Shown: piece by piece, positions 23,987-35,536 of the stretch
Layout: each line of letters starts with the position of its first letter
How positions within the stretch are numbered: position 1 is the stretch's first letter
Assembly: GCF_030463535.1 (NCBI RefSeq)
Contig: NC_132888.1
Coordinates: 24,331,269-24,395,268 of the forward strand
Reading direction: 5' to 3'
From: Salminus brasiliensis
Taxonomy: Eukaryota; Chordata; Actinopteri; Characiformes; Bryconidae
Length of the DNA stretch: 64,000 nucleotides
Made by a program: the position numbers and the translations under genes
The notes under the pieces: model-generated
Seen by the model: the letters and a program-made list of their open reading frames with translations, nothing else
Told to the model about the DNA's origin: nothing
Database searches by the model: none

Positions 23987-24594
23987 GCTTACGGCCATTC
24001 CACCCTTAGAATGCCTGATCTTGTCTGATCTCAGAAGCTAGCTAGGGTTGGGCCTGGTTAGTACTTGAATGGGAGACTGAATGGGAATACCAGGTGTTGT
24101 AAGCTTTTTCAATCCTGCAAACAAAGAAAGCTTACATTTCCATATTATTTACATCTTTTGCACAAATTTGTAGTTGAAACTCTTTTGTGTTGTAAATGTT
24201 GATGTGTTAAAATGGAATGCTTTTTCTTGGTTTTGAACAAATATGGTCTTAGCTTTGAAATTTGAATCCTCTAGTTTGCAAGGTTCTTCTGCTTACGGCC
24301 GTTCCACCCTTAGATCGCCTGATCTCGTCTGATCTCAGAAGCTATCTAGGGTTGGGCCTGGTTAGTACTTGAATGGGAGACTGGGTGGGAATACCAGGTG
24401 TTGTAAGCTTTTTCAATCCTGCAAACAAAGAAAGCTTACATTTCCATATTATTTACATCTTTTGCACAAATTTGTAGTTGAAACTCTTTTGTGTTGTAAA
24501 TGTTGATGTGTTAAAATGGAATGCTTTTTCTTGGTTTTGAACAAATATGGTCTTAGCTTTGAAATTTGAATCCTCTAGTTTGCAAGGTTCTTCT
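23987..24594 (+). repeat. Spacer duplicated across gene types (units 79-80)
   Basis: Units 79 and 80 share a type A spacer with the rare CCATATTATT and TAGCTTTGAAATT. Their genes differ: unit 79 is ATGCC/CTTG with A94 A95, while unit 80 is TCGCC/CTCG with GACTGGGTGGG, normally followed by a type B spacer. Unit 80 is therefore a gene-spacer recombinant. Confidence 0.75.
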
Positions 24595-25810
24595 GCTTAC
24601 GGCTGTTCCACCCTTAGATCGCCTGATCTCGTCTGATCTCAGAAGCTATCTAGGGTTGGGCCTGGTTAGTACTTGAATGGGAGACTGGATGGGAATACCA
24701 GGTGTTGTAAGCTTTTCCAGTTCTGCAAACAATTAAAGCTTACATTTCCATGTTATTTACATATTTTGCACAAATTTGCAGTTGAAACTCTTTTGTGTTG
24801 TAAATGTTGATGTGTTAAAATGGAATGCTTTTTCTTGGTTTTAAACAAATATGGTCTTAGCTATGAAATTTGAATCCTCTAGTTTGCAAGGTTCTGCTGC
24901 TTACGGCCATTCCACCCTTAGATCGCCTGATCTCGTCTGATCTCAGAAGCTATCTAGGGTTGGGCCTGGTTAGTACTTGAATGGGAGACTGGATGGGAAT
25001 ACCAGGTGTTGTAAGCTTTTCCAGTCCTGCAAACAATTAAAGCTTACATTTCCATGTTATTTACATCTTTTGCACAAATTTGTAGTTGAAACTCTTTTGT
25101 GTTGTAAATTTTAATGTGTTGAAATGGAATTCTTTTTCTTGGTTTTAAACAAATATGGTCTTATCTATGAAATTTGAATCCTCTAGTTTGCAAGGTTCTT
25201 CTGCTTACGGCCATTCCACCCTTAGATCGCCTGATCTCGTCTGATCTCAGAAGCTACCTAGGGTTGGGCCTTGTTAGTACTTGAATGGGAGACTGAATGG
25301 GAATACAAGGTGTTGTAAGCTTTTCCAGTCCTGCAAACAATTAAAGCTTACATTTCCATGTTATTTACATATTTTGCACAAATTTGCAGTTGAAACTCTT
25401 TTGTGTTGTAAATGTTGATGTGTTAAAATGGAATGCTTTTTCTTGGTTTTGAACAAATATGGTCTTAGCTATGAAATTTGAATCCTCTAGTTTGCAAGGT
25501 TCTTCTGCTTACGGCCATTCCACCCTTAGATCGCCTGATCTCGTCTGATCTCAGAAGCTACCTAGGGTTGGGCCTGGTTAGTACTTGAATGGGAGATTGT
25601 CTGGGAATACCAGGTGTTGTAAGCTTTTCCAGTCCTGCAAACAATTAAAGCTTACATTTCCATGTTATTTACATCTTTTGCACAAATTTGTAGTTGAAAC
25701 TCTTTTGTGTTGTAAATGTTGATGTGTTAAAATGGAATGCTTTTTCTTGGTTTTGAACAAATATGGTCTTATCTATGAAATTTGAATCCTCTAGTTTGCA
25801 AGGTTCTTCT

Positions 25811-27634
25811 GCTTACGGCCGTTCCACCCTTAGATCGCCTGATCTCGTCTGATCTCAGAAGCTATCTAGGGTTGGGCCTGGTTAGTACTTGAATGGGAGA
25901 CTGTCTGGGAATACCAGGTGTTGTAAGCTTTTCCAGTCCTGCAAACAATTAAAGCTTACATTTCCATGTTATTTACATCTTTTGCACAAATTTGTAGTTG
26001 AAACTCTTTTGTGTTGTAAATTTTGATGTGTTGAAATGGAATGCTTTTTCTTGGTTTTGAACAAATATGGTCTTATCTATGAAATTTGAATCCTCTAGTT
26101 TGCAAGGTTCTTCTGCTTACGGCCATTCCACCCTTAGAATGCCTGATCTTGTCTGATCTCAGAAGCTACCTAGGGTTGGGCCTGGTTATTACTTGAATGG
26201 GAGACTGAATGGGAATACCAGGTGTTGTAAGCTTTTTCAATCCTGCAAACAAAGAAAGCTTACATTTCCATGTTATTTACATCTTTTGCACAAATTTGTA
26301 GTTGAAACTCTTTTGTGTTGTAAATGTTGATGTGTTAAAATGGAATGCTTTTTCTTGGTTTTGAACAAATATGGTCTTAGCTATGAAATTTGAATCCTCT
26401 AGTTTGCAAGGTTCTTCTGCTTACGGCCATTGCACCCTTAGATCCCCTGATCTCGTCTGATCTCAGAAGCTACCTAGGGTTGGGCCTGGTTAGTACTTGA
26501 ATGGGAGACTTTCTGGGAATACCAGGTGTTGTAAGCTTTTCCAGTCCTGCAAACAATTAAAGCTTACATTTCCATGTTATTTACATCTTTTGCACAAATT
26601 TGTAGTTGAAACTCTTTTGTGTTGTAAATTTTGATGTGTTGAAATGGAATGCTTTTTCTTGGTTTTGAACAAATATGGTCTTAGCTATGAAATTTGAATC
26701 CTCTAGTTTGCACGATTCTTTTGCTTACGGCCATTCCACTCTTAGAACGCCTGATCTTGTCTGATCTCAGAAGCTACCTAGGGTTGGGCCTGGTTAGTAC
26801 TTGAATGGGAGACAGTCTGGGAATACCAGGTGTTGTAAGCTTTTCCAGTCCTGCAAACAATTAAAGCTTACATTTCCATGTTATTTACATCTTTTGCACA
26901 AATTTGTAGTTGAAACTCTTTTGTGTTGTAAATGTTGATGTGTTAAAATGGAATGCTTTTTCTTGGTTTTGAACAAATATGGTCTTAGCTATGAAATTTG
27001 AATCCTCTAGTTTGCAAGGTTCTTCTGCTTACGGCCGTTCCACCCTTAGATCGCCTGATCTCGTCTGATCTCAGAAGCTATCTAGGGTTGGGCCTGGTTA
27101 GTACTTGAATGGGAGACTGTCTGGGAATACCAGGTGTTGTAAGCTTTTCCAGTCCTGCAAACAATTAAAGCTTACATTTCCATGTTATTTACATCTTTTG
27201 CACAAATTTGTAGTTGAAACTCTTTTGTGTTGTAAATTTTGATGTGTTGAAATGGAATGCTTTTTCTTGGTTTTGAACAAATATGGTCTTATCTATGAAA
27301 TTTGAATCCTCTAGTTTGCAAGGTTCTTCTGCTTACGGCCATTCCACCCTTAGAATGCCTGATCTTGTCTGATCTCAGAAGCTACCTAGGGTTGGGCCTG
27401 GTTAGTATTTGAATGGGAGACTGAATGGGAATACCAGGTGTTGTAAGCTTTTTCAATCCTGCAAACAAAGAAAGCTTACATTTCCATGTTATTTACATCT
27501 TTTGCACAAATTTGTAGTTGAAACTCTTTTGTGTTGTAAATGTTGATGTGTTAAAATGGAATGCTTTTTCTTGGTTTTGAACAAATATGGTCTTAGCTAT
27601 GAAATTTGAATCCTCTAGTTTGCAAGGTTCTTCT
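25811..27634 (+). repeat. 4-unit periodic segment (units 85-90)
   Basis: Unit 85 (25811) and unit 89 (27027) both have CGGCCGTTCC, TCGCC, GCTATCTAGGG and GACTGTCTGGG with a type B spacer. Each is followed by an ATGCC gene with a type A spacer (26115, 27331). The units between carry GACTTTCTGGG (26419) and GACAGTCTGGG (26723), both of which weaken helix IV. Confidence 0.65.
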
Positions 27635-29761
27635 GCTTACGGCCATTCCACCCTTAGAACGCCTGATCTCGTCTGATCTCAGAAGCTACCTAGGGTTGGG
27701 CCTGGTTAGTACTTGAATGGGAGACAGTCTGGGAATACCAGGTGTTGTAAGATTTTCCAGTCCTGCAAACAATTAAAGCTTACATTTCCATGTTATTTAC
27801 ATCTTTTGCACAAATTTGTAGTTGAAACTCTTTTGTGTTGTAAATTTTGATGTGTTGAAATGGAATGCTTTTTCTTGGTTTTGAACAAATATGGTCTTAG
27901 CTATGAAATTTGAATCCTCTAGTTTGCAAGGTTCTTCCGCTTAAGGCCATTCCACCCTTAGAATGCCTGATCTTGTCTGATCTCAGAAGCTACCTAGGGT
28001 TGGGCCTGGTTAGTACTTGAATGGGAGACTGTCTGGGAATACCAGGTGTTGTAAGCTTTTCCAGTCCTGCAAACAATTAAAGCTTACATTTCCATGTTAT
28101 TTACATCTTTTGCACAAATTTGTAGTTGAAACTCTTTTGTGTTGTAAATTTTGATGTGTTGAAATGGAATGCTTTTTCTTGGTTTTGAACAAATATGGTC
28201 TAATCTATGAAATTTGAATCCTCTAGTTTGCAAGGTTCTTCTGCTTACGGCCATTCCACCCTTAGATCGCCTGATCTCGTCTGATCTCAGAAGCTACCTA
28301 GGGTTGGGCCTGGTTAGTACTTGAATGGGAGACTGTCTGGGAATACCAGGTGTTGTAAGCTTTTCCAGTCCTGCAAACAATTAAAGCTTACATTTCCATG
28401 TTATTTACATCTTTTGCACAAATTTGTAGTTGAAACTCTTTTGTGTTGTAAATTTTGATGTGTTGAAATGGAATGCTTTTTCTTGGTTTTGAACAAATAT
28501 GGTCTTAGCTATGAAATTTGAATCCTCTAGTTTGCAAGGTTCTTCTGCTTACGGCCATTCCACCCTTAGAATGCCTGATCTTGTATGATCTCAGAAGCTA
28601 CCTAGGGTTGGGCCTGGTTAGTACTTAAATGGGAGACTGAATGGGAATACCAGGTGTTGTAAGCTTTTTCAATCCTGCAAACAAAGAAAGCTTACATTTC
28701 CATTTTTTTTTCATCTTTTGCACAAATTTGTATTTGAAACTCTTTTGTGTTGTAAATGTTGATGTGTTGAAATGGAATGCTTTTTCTTGATTTTAAACAA
28801 ATATGGTCTTAGCTATGAAATTTGAATCCTCTAGTTTGCAAGGTTCTTCTGCTTACGGCCATTCCACCCTTAGAACGCCTGATCTCGTCTGCTCTCAGAA
28901 GCTACCTAGGGTTGGGCCTGGTTAGTACTTGAATGGGAGACTGAATGGGAATACCAGGTGTTGTAAGCTTTTTCAATCCTGCAAACAAAGAAAGCTTACA
29001 TTTCCATGTTATTTACATCTTTTGCACAAATTTGTAGTTGAAACTCTTTTGTGTTGTAAATTTTGATGTGTTGAAATGGAATGCTTTTTCTTGGTTTTGA
29101 ACAAATATGGTCTTATCTATGAAATTTGAATCCTCTAGTTTTCAAGGTTCTTCTGCTTACGGCCATTCCACCCTTAGATCGCCTGATCTCATCTGATCTC
29201 AGAAGCTACCTAGGGTTGGGCCTGGTTAGTACTTGAATGGGAGACTGTCTGGGAATACCAGGTGTTGTAAGCTTTTCCAGTCCTGCAAACAATTAAAGCT
29301 TACATTTACATGTTATTTACATCTTTTGCACAAATTTATAGTTGAAACTCTTTTGTGTTGTAAATTTTGATGTGTTGAAATGGAATGCTTTTTCTTGGTT
29401 TTGAACAAATATGGTCTTAGCTATGAAATTTGAATTCTCTAGTTTGCACGATTCTTCTGCTTACGGCCATTCCACTCTTAGAACGCCTGATCTTGTCTGA
29501 TCTCAGAAGCTACCTAGGGTTTGGCCTGGTTAGTACTTGAATGGGAGACTGTCTGGGAATACCAGGTGTTGTAAGCTTTTCAATCCTGCAAACAATGAAA
29601 GCTTACATTTCCATGTTATTTACATCTTTTGCACAAATTTGTAGTTGAAACTCTTTTGTGTTGTAAATGTTGATGTGTTAAAATGGAATGCTTTTTCTTG
29701 ATTTTGAACAAATATGGTCTTAGCTATGAAATTTGAATCCTCTAGTTTGCAAGGTTCTTCT

Positions 29762-29881
29762 GGTTACAGCCATTCCACCCTTAGATCGCCTGATCTCGTC
29801 TGATCTCAGAAGCTACCTAGGGTTGGGCCTGGTTAGTACTTGAATGGGAGACAGTTTGGGAATACCAGGTGTTGTAAGCTT
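29762..29881 (+). pseudogene. 5S rRNA-like gene with altered 5' end (unit 98)
   Basis: This copy begins GGTTACAGCC instead of GCTTACGGCC, so C2-G117 and G7-U112 of helix I are lost. It also has GACAGTTTGGG in box C. The same start recurs at 33409 and 37968 with GACAGTCTGGG. It follows a unit of 303 bp that lost one T of the terminator run. It is probably non-functional. Confidence 0.75.
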
Positions 29882-30065
29882 TTCCAGTCCTGCAAACAAT
29901 TAAAGCTTACATTTCCATGTTATTTACATCTTTTGCACAAATTTGTAGTTGAAACTCTTTTGTGTTGTAAATTTTGATGTGTTGAAATGGAATGCTTTTT
30001 CTTGGTTTTGAACAAATATGGTCTTATCTATGAAATTTGAATCCTCTAGTTTGCAAGGTTCTTCT

Positions 30066-30185
30066 GCTTAAGGCCATTCCACCCTTAGAATGCCTGATCT
30101 TGTCTGATCTCAGAAGCTAGCTAGGTTTGGGCCTGGTTAGTACTTGAATGGGAGACTAAATGGGAATACCAGGTGTTGTAAGCTT
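30066..30185 (+). pseudogene. 5S rRNA-like gene, CTTAAGG/ACTAAAT subtype (unit 99)
   Basis: GCTTAAGGCC replaces GCTTACGGCC, breaking C6-G113. Box A reads GCTAGCTAGGTTTGG and box C GAGACTAAATGGG. The combination recurs at 30370, 34017, 34625, 34929, 38576 and 38880, always within the 15/13-unit superblock. Damage to helix I and both promoter boxes makes function unlikely. Confidence 0.75.
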
Positions 30186-30977
30186 TTTCAATCCTGCAAA
30201 CAATTAAAGCTTACATTTCCATGTTATTTACATCTTTTGCACAAATTTGTAGTTGAAACTCTTTTGTGTTGTAAATTTTGATGTGTTGAAATGGAATGCT
30301 TTTTCTTGGTTTTGAACAAATATGGTCTTATCTATGAAATTTGAATCCTCTAGTTTGCAAGGTTCTTCTGCTTAAGGCCATTCCACCCTTAGAATGCCTG
30401 ATCTTGTCTGATCTCAGAAGCTAGCTAGGTTTGGGCCTGGTTAGTACTTGAATGGGAAACTAAATGGGAATACCAGGTTTTGTAAGCTTTTTCAATCCTG
30501 CAAACAAAGAAAGCTTACATTTCCATGTTATTTACATCTTTTGCACAAATTTGTAGTTGAAACTCTTTTGTGTTGTAAATGTTGATGTGTTAAAATGGAA
30601 TGCTTTTTCTTGGTTTTGAACAAATATGGTCTTAGCTATGAAATTTGAATCCTCTAGTTTGCAAGGTTCTTCTGCTTACGGCCATTCCACCCTTAGATCG
30701 CCTGATCTAGTCTGATCTCAGAAGCTATCTAGGGTTGGGCCTGGTTAGTACTTGAATGGGAGACTGTCTGGGAATACCAGGTGTTGTAAGCTTTTCCAGT
30801 CCTGCAAACAATTAAAGCTTACATTTCCATGTTATTTACATCTTTTGCACAAATTTGTAGTTGAAACTCTTTTGTGTTGTAAATTTTGATGTGTTGAAAT
30901 GGAATGCTTTTTCTTGGTTTTGAACAAATATGGTCTTATCTATGAAATTTCAATCCTCTAGTTTGCAAGGTTCTTCT

Positions 30978-33900
30978 GCTTACGGCCATTCCACCCTTAG
31001 AACGCCTGCTCTCGTCTGATCTCAGAAGCTATCTAGGGTTGGGCCTGGTTAGTACTTGAATGGGAGACTGAATGGGAATACCAGGTGTTGTAAGCTTTTC
31101 CAGTCCTGCAAACAATTAAAGCTTACATTTCCATGTTATTTACATCTTTTGCACAAATTTGTAGTTGAAACTCTTTTGTGTTGTAAATTTTTATGTGTTG
31201 AAACTGAATGCTTTTTCTTGGTTTTGAACAAATATGGTCTTATCTATGAAATTTGAATCCTCTAGTTTGCAAGGTTCTTCTGCTTACGGCCATTCCACCC
31301 TTAGAACGCCTGATCTCGTCTGATCTCAGAAGCTACCTAGGGTTGGGCCTGGTTAGTACATGAATGGGAGACTGTGTGGGAATACCAGGTGTTGTAAGCT
31401 TTTTCAATCCTGCAAAAAAAGAAAGCTTACATTTCCATGTTATTTACATCTTTTGCACAAATTTGTAGTTGAAACTCTTTTGTGTTGTAAATGTTGATGT
31501 GTTAAAATGGAATGCTTTTTCTTGGTTTTAAACAAAAATGGTCTTATCTATGAAATTTGAATCCTCTAGTTTGCAAGGTTCTTCTGCTTACGGCCATTCC
31601 ACCCTTAGAACGCCTCATCTCGTCTGCTCTCAGAAGCTACCTAGGGTTGGGCCTGGTTAGTACTTGAATGGGAGACTGTTTGGGAATACCAGGTGTTGTA
31701 AGCTTTTCCAGTCCTGCAAACAATTAAAGCTTACATTTCCATGTTATTTAAATCTTTTCCACAAATTTGTAGTTGAAACTCTTTTGTGTTGTAAATTTTG
31801 ATGTGTTGAAATGGAATGCTTTTTCTTGGTTTTGAACAAATATGGTCTTATCTATGAAATTTGAATCCTCTAGTTTGCAAGGTTCTTCTGCTTACGGCCA
31901 TTCCACCCTTAGAACGCCTGATCTCGTCTGATCTCAGAAGCTACCTCGGGTTGGGCCTGGTTAGTACTTGGATGGGAGACTGAATGGGAATACCAGGTGT
32001 TGTAAGCTTTTCCAGTCCTGCAAACAATTAAACCTTGCATTTCCATGTTATTTACATATTTTGCACAAATTTGTAGTTGAAACTCTTTTGTGTTGTAAAT
32101 GTTGATGTGTTAAAATGGAATGCTTTTTCTTGATTTTGAACAAATATGGTCTTAGCTATGAAATTTGAATCCTCTAGTTTGCAAGGTTCTACTGCTTACG
32201 GCCATTCCACCCTTAGATCGCCTGATCTCGTCTGATCTCAGAAGCTACCTAGGGTTGGGCCTGGTTAGTACTTGAATGGGAGACTGTCTGGGAATACCAG
32301 GTGTTGTAAGCTTTTCCAGTCCTGCAAACAATTAAAGCTTACATTTCCATGTTATTTACATCTTTTGCACAAATTTGTAGTTGAAACTCTTTTGTGTTGT
32401 AAATTTTGATGTGTTGAAATGGAATGCTTTTTCTTGGTTTTGAACAAATATGGTCTTATCTATGAAATTTGAATCCTCTAGTTTGCAAGGTTCTTCTGCT
32501 TACGGCCATTCCACCCTTAGAATGCCTGATCTTGTATGATCTCAGAAGCTACCTAGGGTTGGGCCTGGTTAGTACTTAAATGGGAGACTGAATGGAAATA
32601 CCAGGTGTTGTAAGCTTTTTCAATCCTGCAAACAAAGAAAGCTTACATTTCCATTTTTTTTTCATCTTTTGCACAAATTTGTATTTGAAACTCTTTTGTG
32701 TTGTAAATGTTGATGTGTTGAAATGGAATGCTTTTTCTTGATTTTAAACAAATATGGTCTTAGCTATGAAATTTGAATCCTCTAGTTTGCAAGGTTCTTC
32801 TGCTTACGGCCATTCCACCCTTAGAACGCCTGATCTCGTCTGCTCTCAGAAGCTACCTAGGGTTGGGCCTGGTTAGTACTTGAATGGGAGACTGAATGGG
32901 AATACCAGGTGTTGTAAGCTTTTCCAGTCCTGCAAACAATTAAAGCTTACATTTCCATGTTATTTACATATTTTGCACAAATTTGTAGTTGAAACTCTTT
33001 TGTGTTGTAAATGTTGATGTGTTAAAATGGAATGCTTTTTCTTGATTTTGAACAAATATGGTCTTAGCTATGAAATTTGAATCCTCTAGTTTGCAAGGTT
33101 CTTCTGCTTACGGCCATGCCACCCTTAGATCGCCTGATCTCGTCTGATCTCAGAAGCTACCTCGGGTTGGGCCTGGTTAGTACTTGAATGGGAGACTGTC
33201 TGGGAATACCAGGTGTTGTAAGCTTTTCAATCCTGCAAAAAATGAAAGCTTACATTTCCATGTTATTTACATCTTTTGCACAAATTTGTAGTTGAAACTC
33301 TTTTGTGTTGTAAATGTTGATGTGTTAAAATGGAATGCTTTTTCTTGATTTTGAACAAATATGGTCTTAGCTATGAAATTTGAATCCTCTAGTTTGCAAG
33401 GTTCTTCTGGTTACAGCCATTCCACCCTTAGATCGCCTGATCTCGTCTGATCTCAGAAGCTACCTAGGGTTGGGCCTGGTTAGTACTTGAATGGGAGACA
33501 GTCTGGGAATACCAGGTGTTGTAAGCTTTTCCAGTCCTGCAAACAATTAAAGCTTACATTTCCATGTTATTTACATCTTTTGCACAAATTTGTAGTTGAA
33601 ACTCTTTTGTGTTGTAAATTTTGATGTGTTGAAATGGAATGCTTTTTCTTGGTTTTGAACAAATATGATCTTAGCTATGAAATTTGAATCCTCTAGTTTG
33701 CAAGGTTCTTCTGCTTAAGGCCATTCCACCCTTAGAATGCCTGATCTTGTCTGATCTCAGAAGCTACCTAGGGTTGGGCCTGGTTAGTACTTGAATGGGA
33801 GACTGTCTGGGAATACCAGGTGTTGTAAGCTTTTCCAGTCCTGCAAACAATTAAAGCTTCCATTTCCATGTTATTTACATCTTTTGCACAAATTTGTAGT

Positions 33901-35536
33901 TGAAACTCTTTTGTGTTGTAAATTTTGATGTGTTGAAATGGAATGCTTTTTCTTGGTTTTGAACAAATATGGTCTTATCTATGAAATTTGAATCCTCTAG
34001 TTTGCAAGGTTCTTCTGCTTAAGGCCATTCCACCCTTAGAATGCCTGATCTTGTCTGATCTCAGAAGCTAGCTAGGTTTGGGCCTGGTTAGTACTTGAAT
34101 GGGAGACTAAATGGGAATACCAGGTGTTGTAAGCTTTTCCAGTCCTGCAAACAATTAAAGCTTACATTTCCATGTTATTTACATCTTTTCCACAAATTTG
34201 TAGTTGAAACTCTTTTGTGTTGTAAATTTTGATGTGTTGAAATGGAATACTTTTTCTTTGTTTTGAACAAATATGGTCTTATCTATGAAATTTGAATCCT
34301 CTAGTTTGCAAGGTTCTTCAGCTTATGGCCATTCCACCCTTAGAACGCATGATCTTGTCTGATCTCAGAAGCTACCTACGGTTGGGCCGGGTTAGTACTT
34401 GAATGGGAGAGTGGATGGGAATACCAGGTGTTGTAAGCTTTTCCAGTCCTGCAAACAATTAAAGCTTACATTTCCATGTTATTTACATCTTTTGCACAAA
34501 TTTGTAGTTGAAACTCTTTTGTGTTGTAAATTTTGATGTGTTGAAATGGAATGCTTTTTCTTGGTTTTGAACAAATATGGTCTTATCTATGAAATTTGAA
34601 TCCTCTAGTTTGCAAGGTTCTTCTGCTTAAGGCCATTCCACCCTTAGAATGCCTGATCTTGTCTGATCTCAGAAGCTAGCTAGGTTTGGGCCTGGTTAGT
34701 ACTTGAATGGGAGACTAAATGGGAATACCAGGTGTTGTAAGCTTTTTCAATCCTGCAAACAATTAAAGCTTACATTTCCATGTTATTTACATCTTTTGCA
34801 CAAATTTGTAGTTGAAACTCTTTTGTGTTGTAAATTTTGATGTGTTGAAATGGAATGCTTTTTCTTGGTTTTGAACAAATATGGTCTTATCTATGAAATT
34901 TGAATCCTCTAGTTTGCAAGGTTCTTCTGCTTAAGGCCATTCCACCCTTAGAATGCCTGATCTTGTCTGATCTCAGAAGCTAGCTAGGTTTGGGCCTGGT
35001 TAGTACTTGAATGGGAAACTAAATGGGAATACCAGGTGTTGTAAGCTTTTTCAATCCTGCAAACAAAGAAAGCTTACATTTCCATGTTATTTACATCTTT
35101 TGCACAAATTTGTAGTTGAAACTCTTTTGTGTTGTAAATGTTGATGTGTTAAAATGGAATGCTTTTTCTTGGTTTTGAACAAATATGGTCTTAGCTATGA
35201 AATTTGAATCCTCTAGTTTGCAAGGTTCTTCTGCTTACGGCCATTCCACCCTTAGATCGCCTGATCTAGTCTGATCTCAGAAGCTATCTAGGGTTGGGCC
35301 TGGTTAGTACTTGAATGGGAGACTGTCTGGGAATACCAGGTGTTGTAAGCTTTTCCAGTCCTGCAAACAATTAAAGCTTACATTTCCATGTTATTTACAT
35401 CTTTTGCACAAATTTGTAGTTGAAACTCTTTTGTGTTGTAAATTTTGATGTGTTGAAATGGAATGCTTTTTCTTGGTTTTGAACAAATATGGTCTTATCT
35501 ATGAAATTTCAATCCTCTAGTTTGCAAGGTTCTTCT
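30978..35536 (+). repeat. 15-unit superblock, copy 1 (4559 bp)
   Basis: Units 102-116 form an ordered set of unusual units. In order they include CTGCTCTCG with AAACTGAATGC; ACATG/GTGT with AAAAAAAGAAAGC; CTCATCTCG with TTTAAATC; ACCTCGGG with AAACCTTGC; TTCTACTGC; TGTATGATC with T9; GGCCATGCC with AAAAAATG; GGTTACAGCC; AAGCTTCC; then CTTAAGG units and CTGATCTAG with AATTTCAATCC. The same order follows in copy 2. Compared with copy 2 it has two extra units around 34017-34624. Confidence 0.88.
34321..34440 (+). pseudogene. 5S rRNA-like outlier gene inside superblock copy 1 (unit 113)
   Basis: This copy repeats the rare set of unit 62 (18819): TTCAGCTTATGG, ACGCATGATCTTG, CTACGGTTGGGCCGGG and GAGAGTGGATGGG. 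The preceding spacer also matches the one before unit 62 (TTTTCCAC, GGAATACTTTTTCTTTG). The match starts after the GACTAAATGGG gene of unit 112 and ends before the CTTAAGG gene at 34625. It looks like a tract of up to about 500-600 bp copied from, or shared with, a site 15.5 kb upstream. Confidence 0.8.

Noticed and set aside
31056-31256. A 66-codon open frame starting at TTG, crossing the end of a 5S-like gene into the spacer
   Set aside because: It exists only because a TGA common to other units is changed to TTA in this unit. The frame crosses an RNA gene and its terminator, and no other unit keeps it open. It is not a real coding gene.
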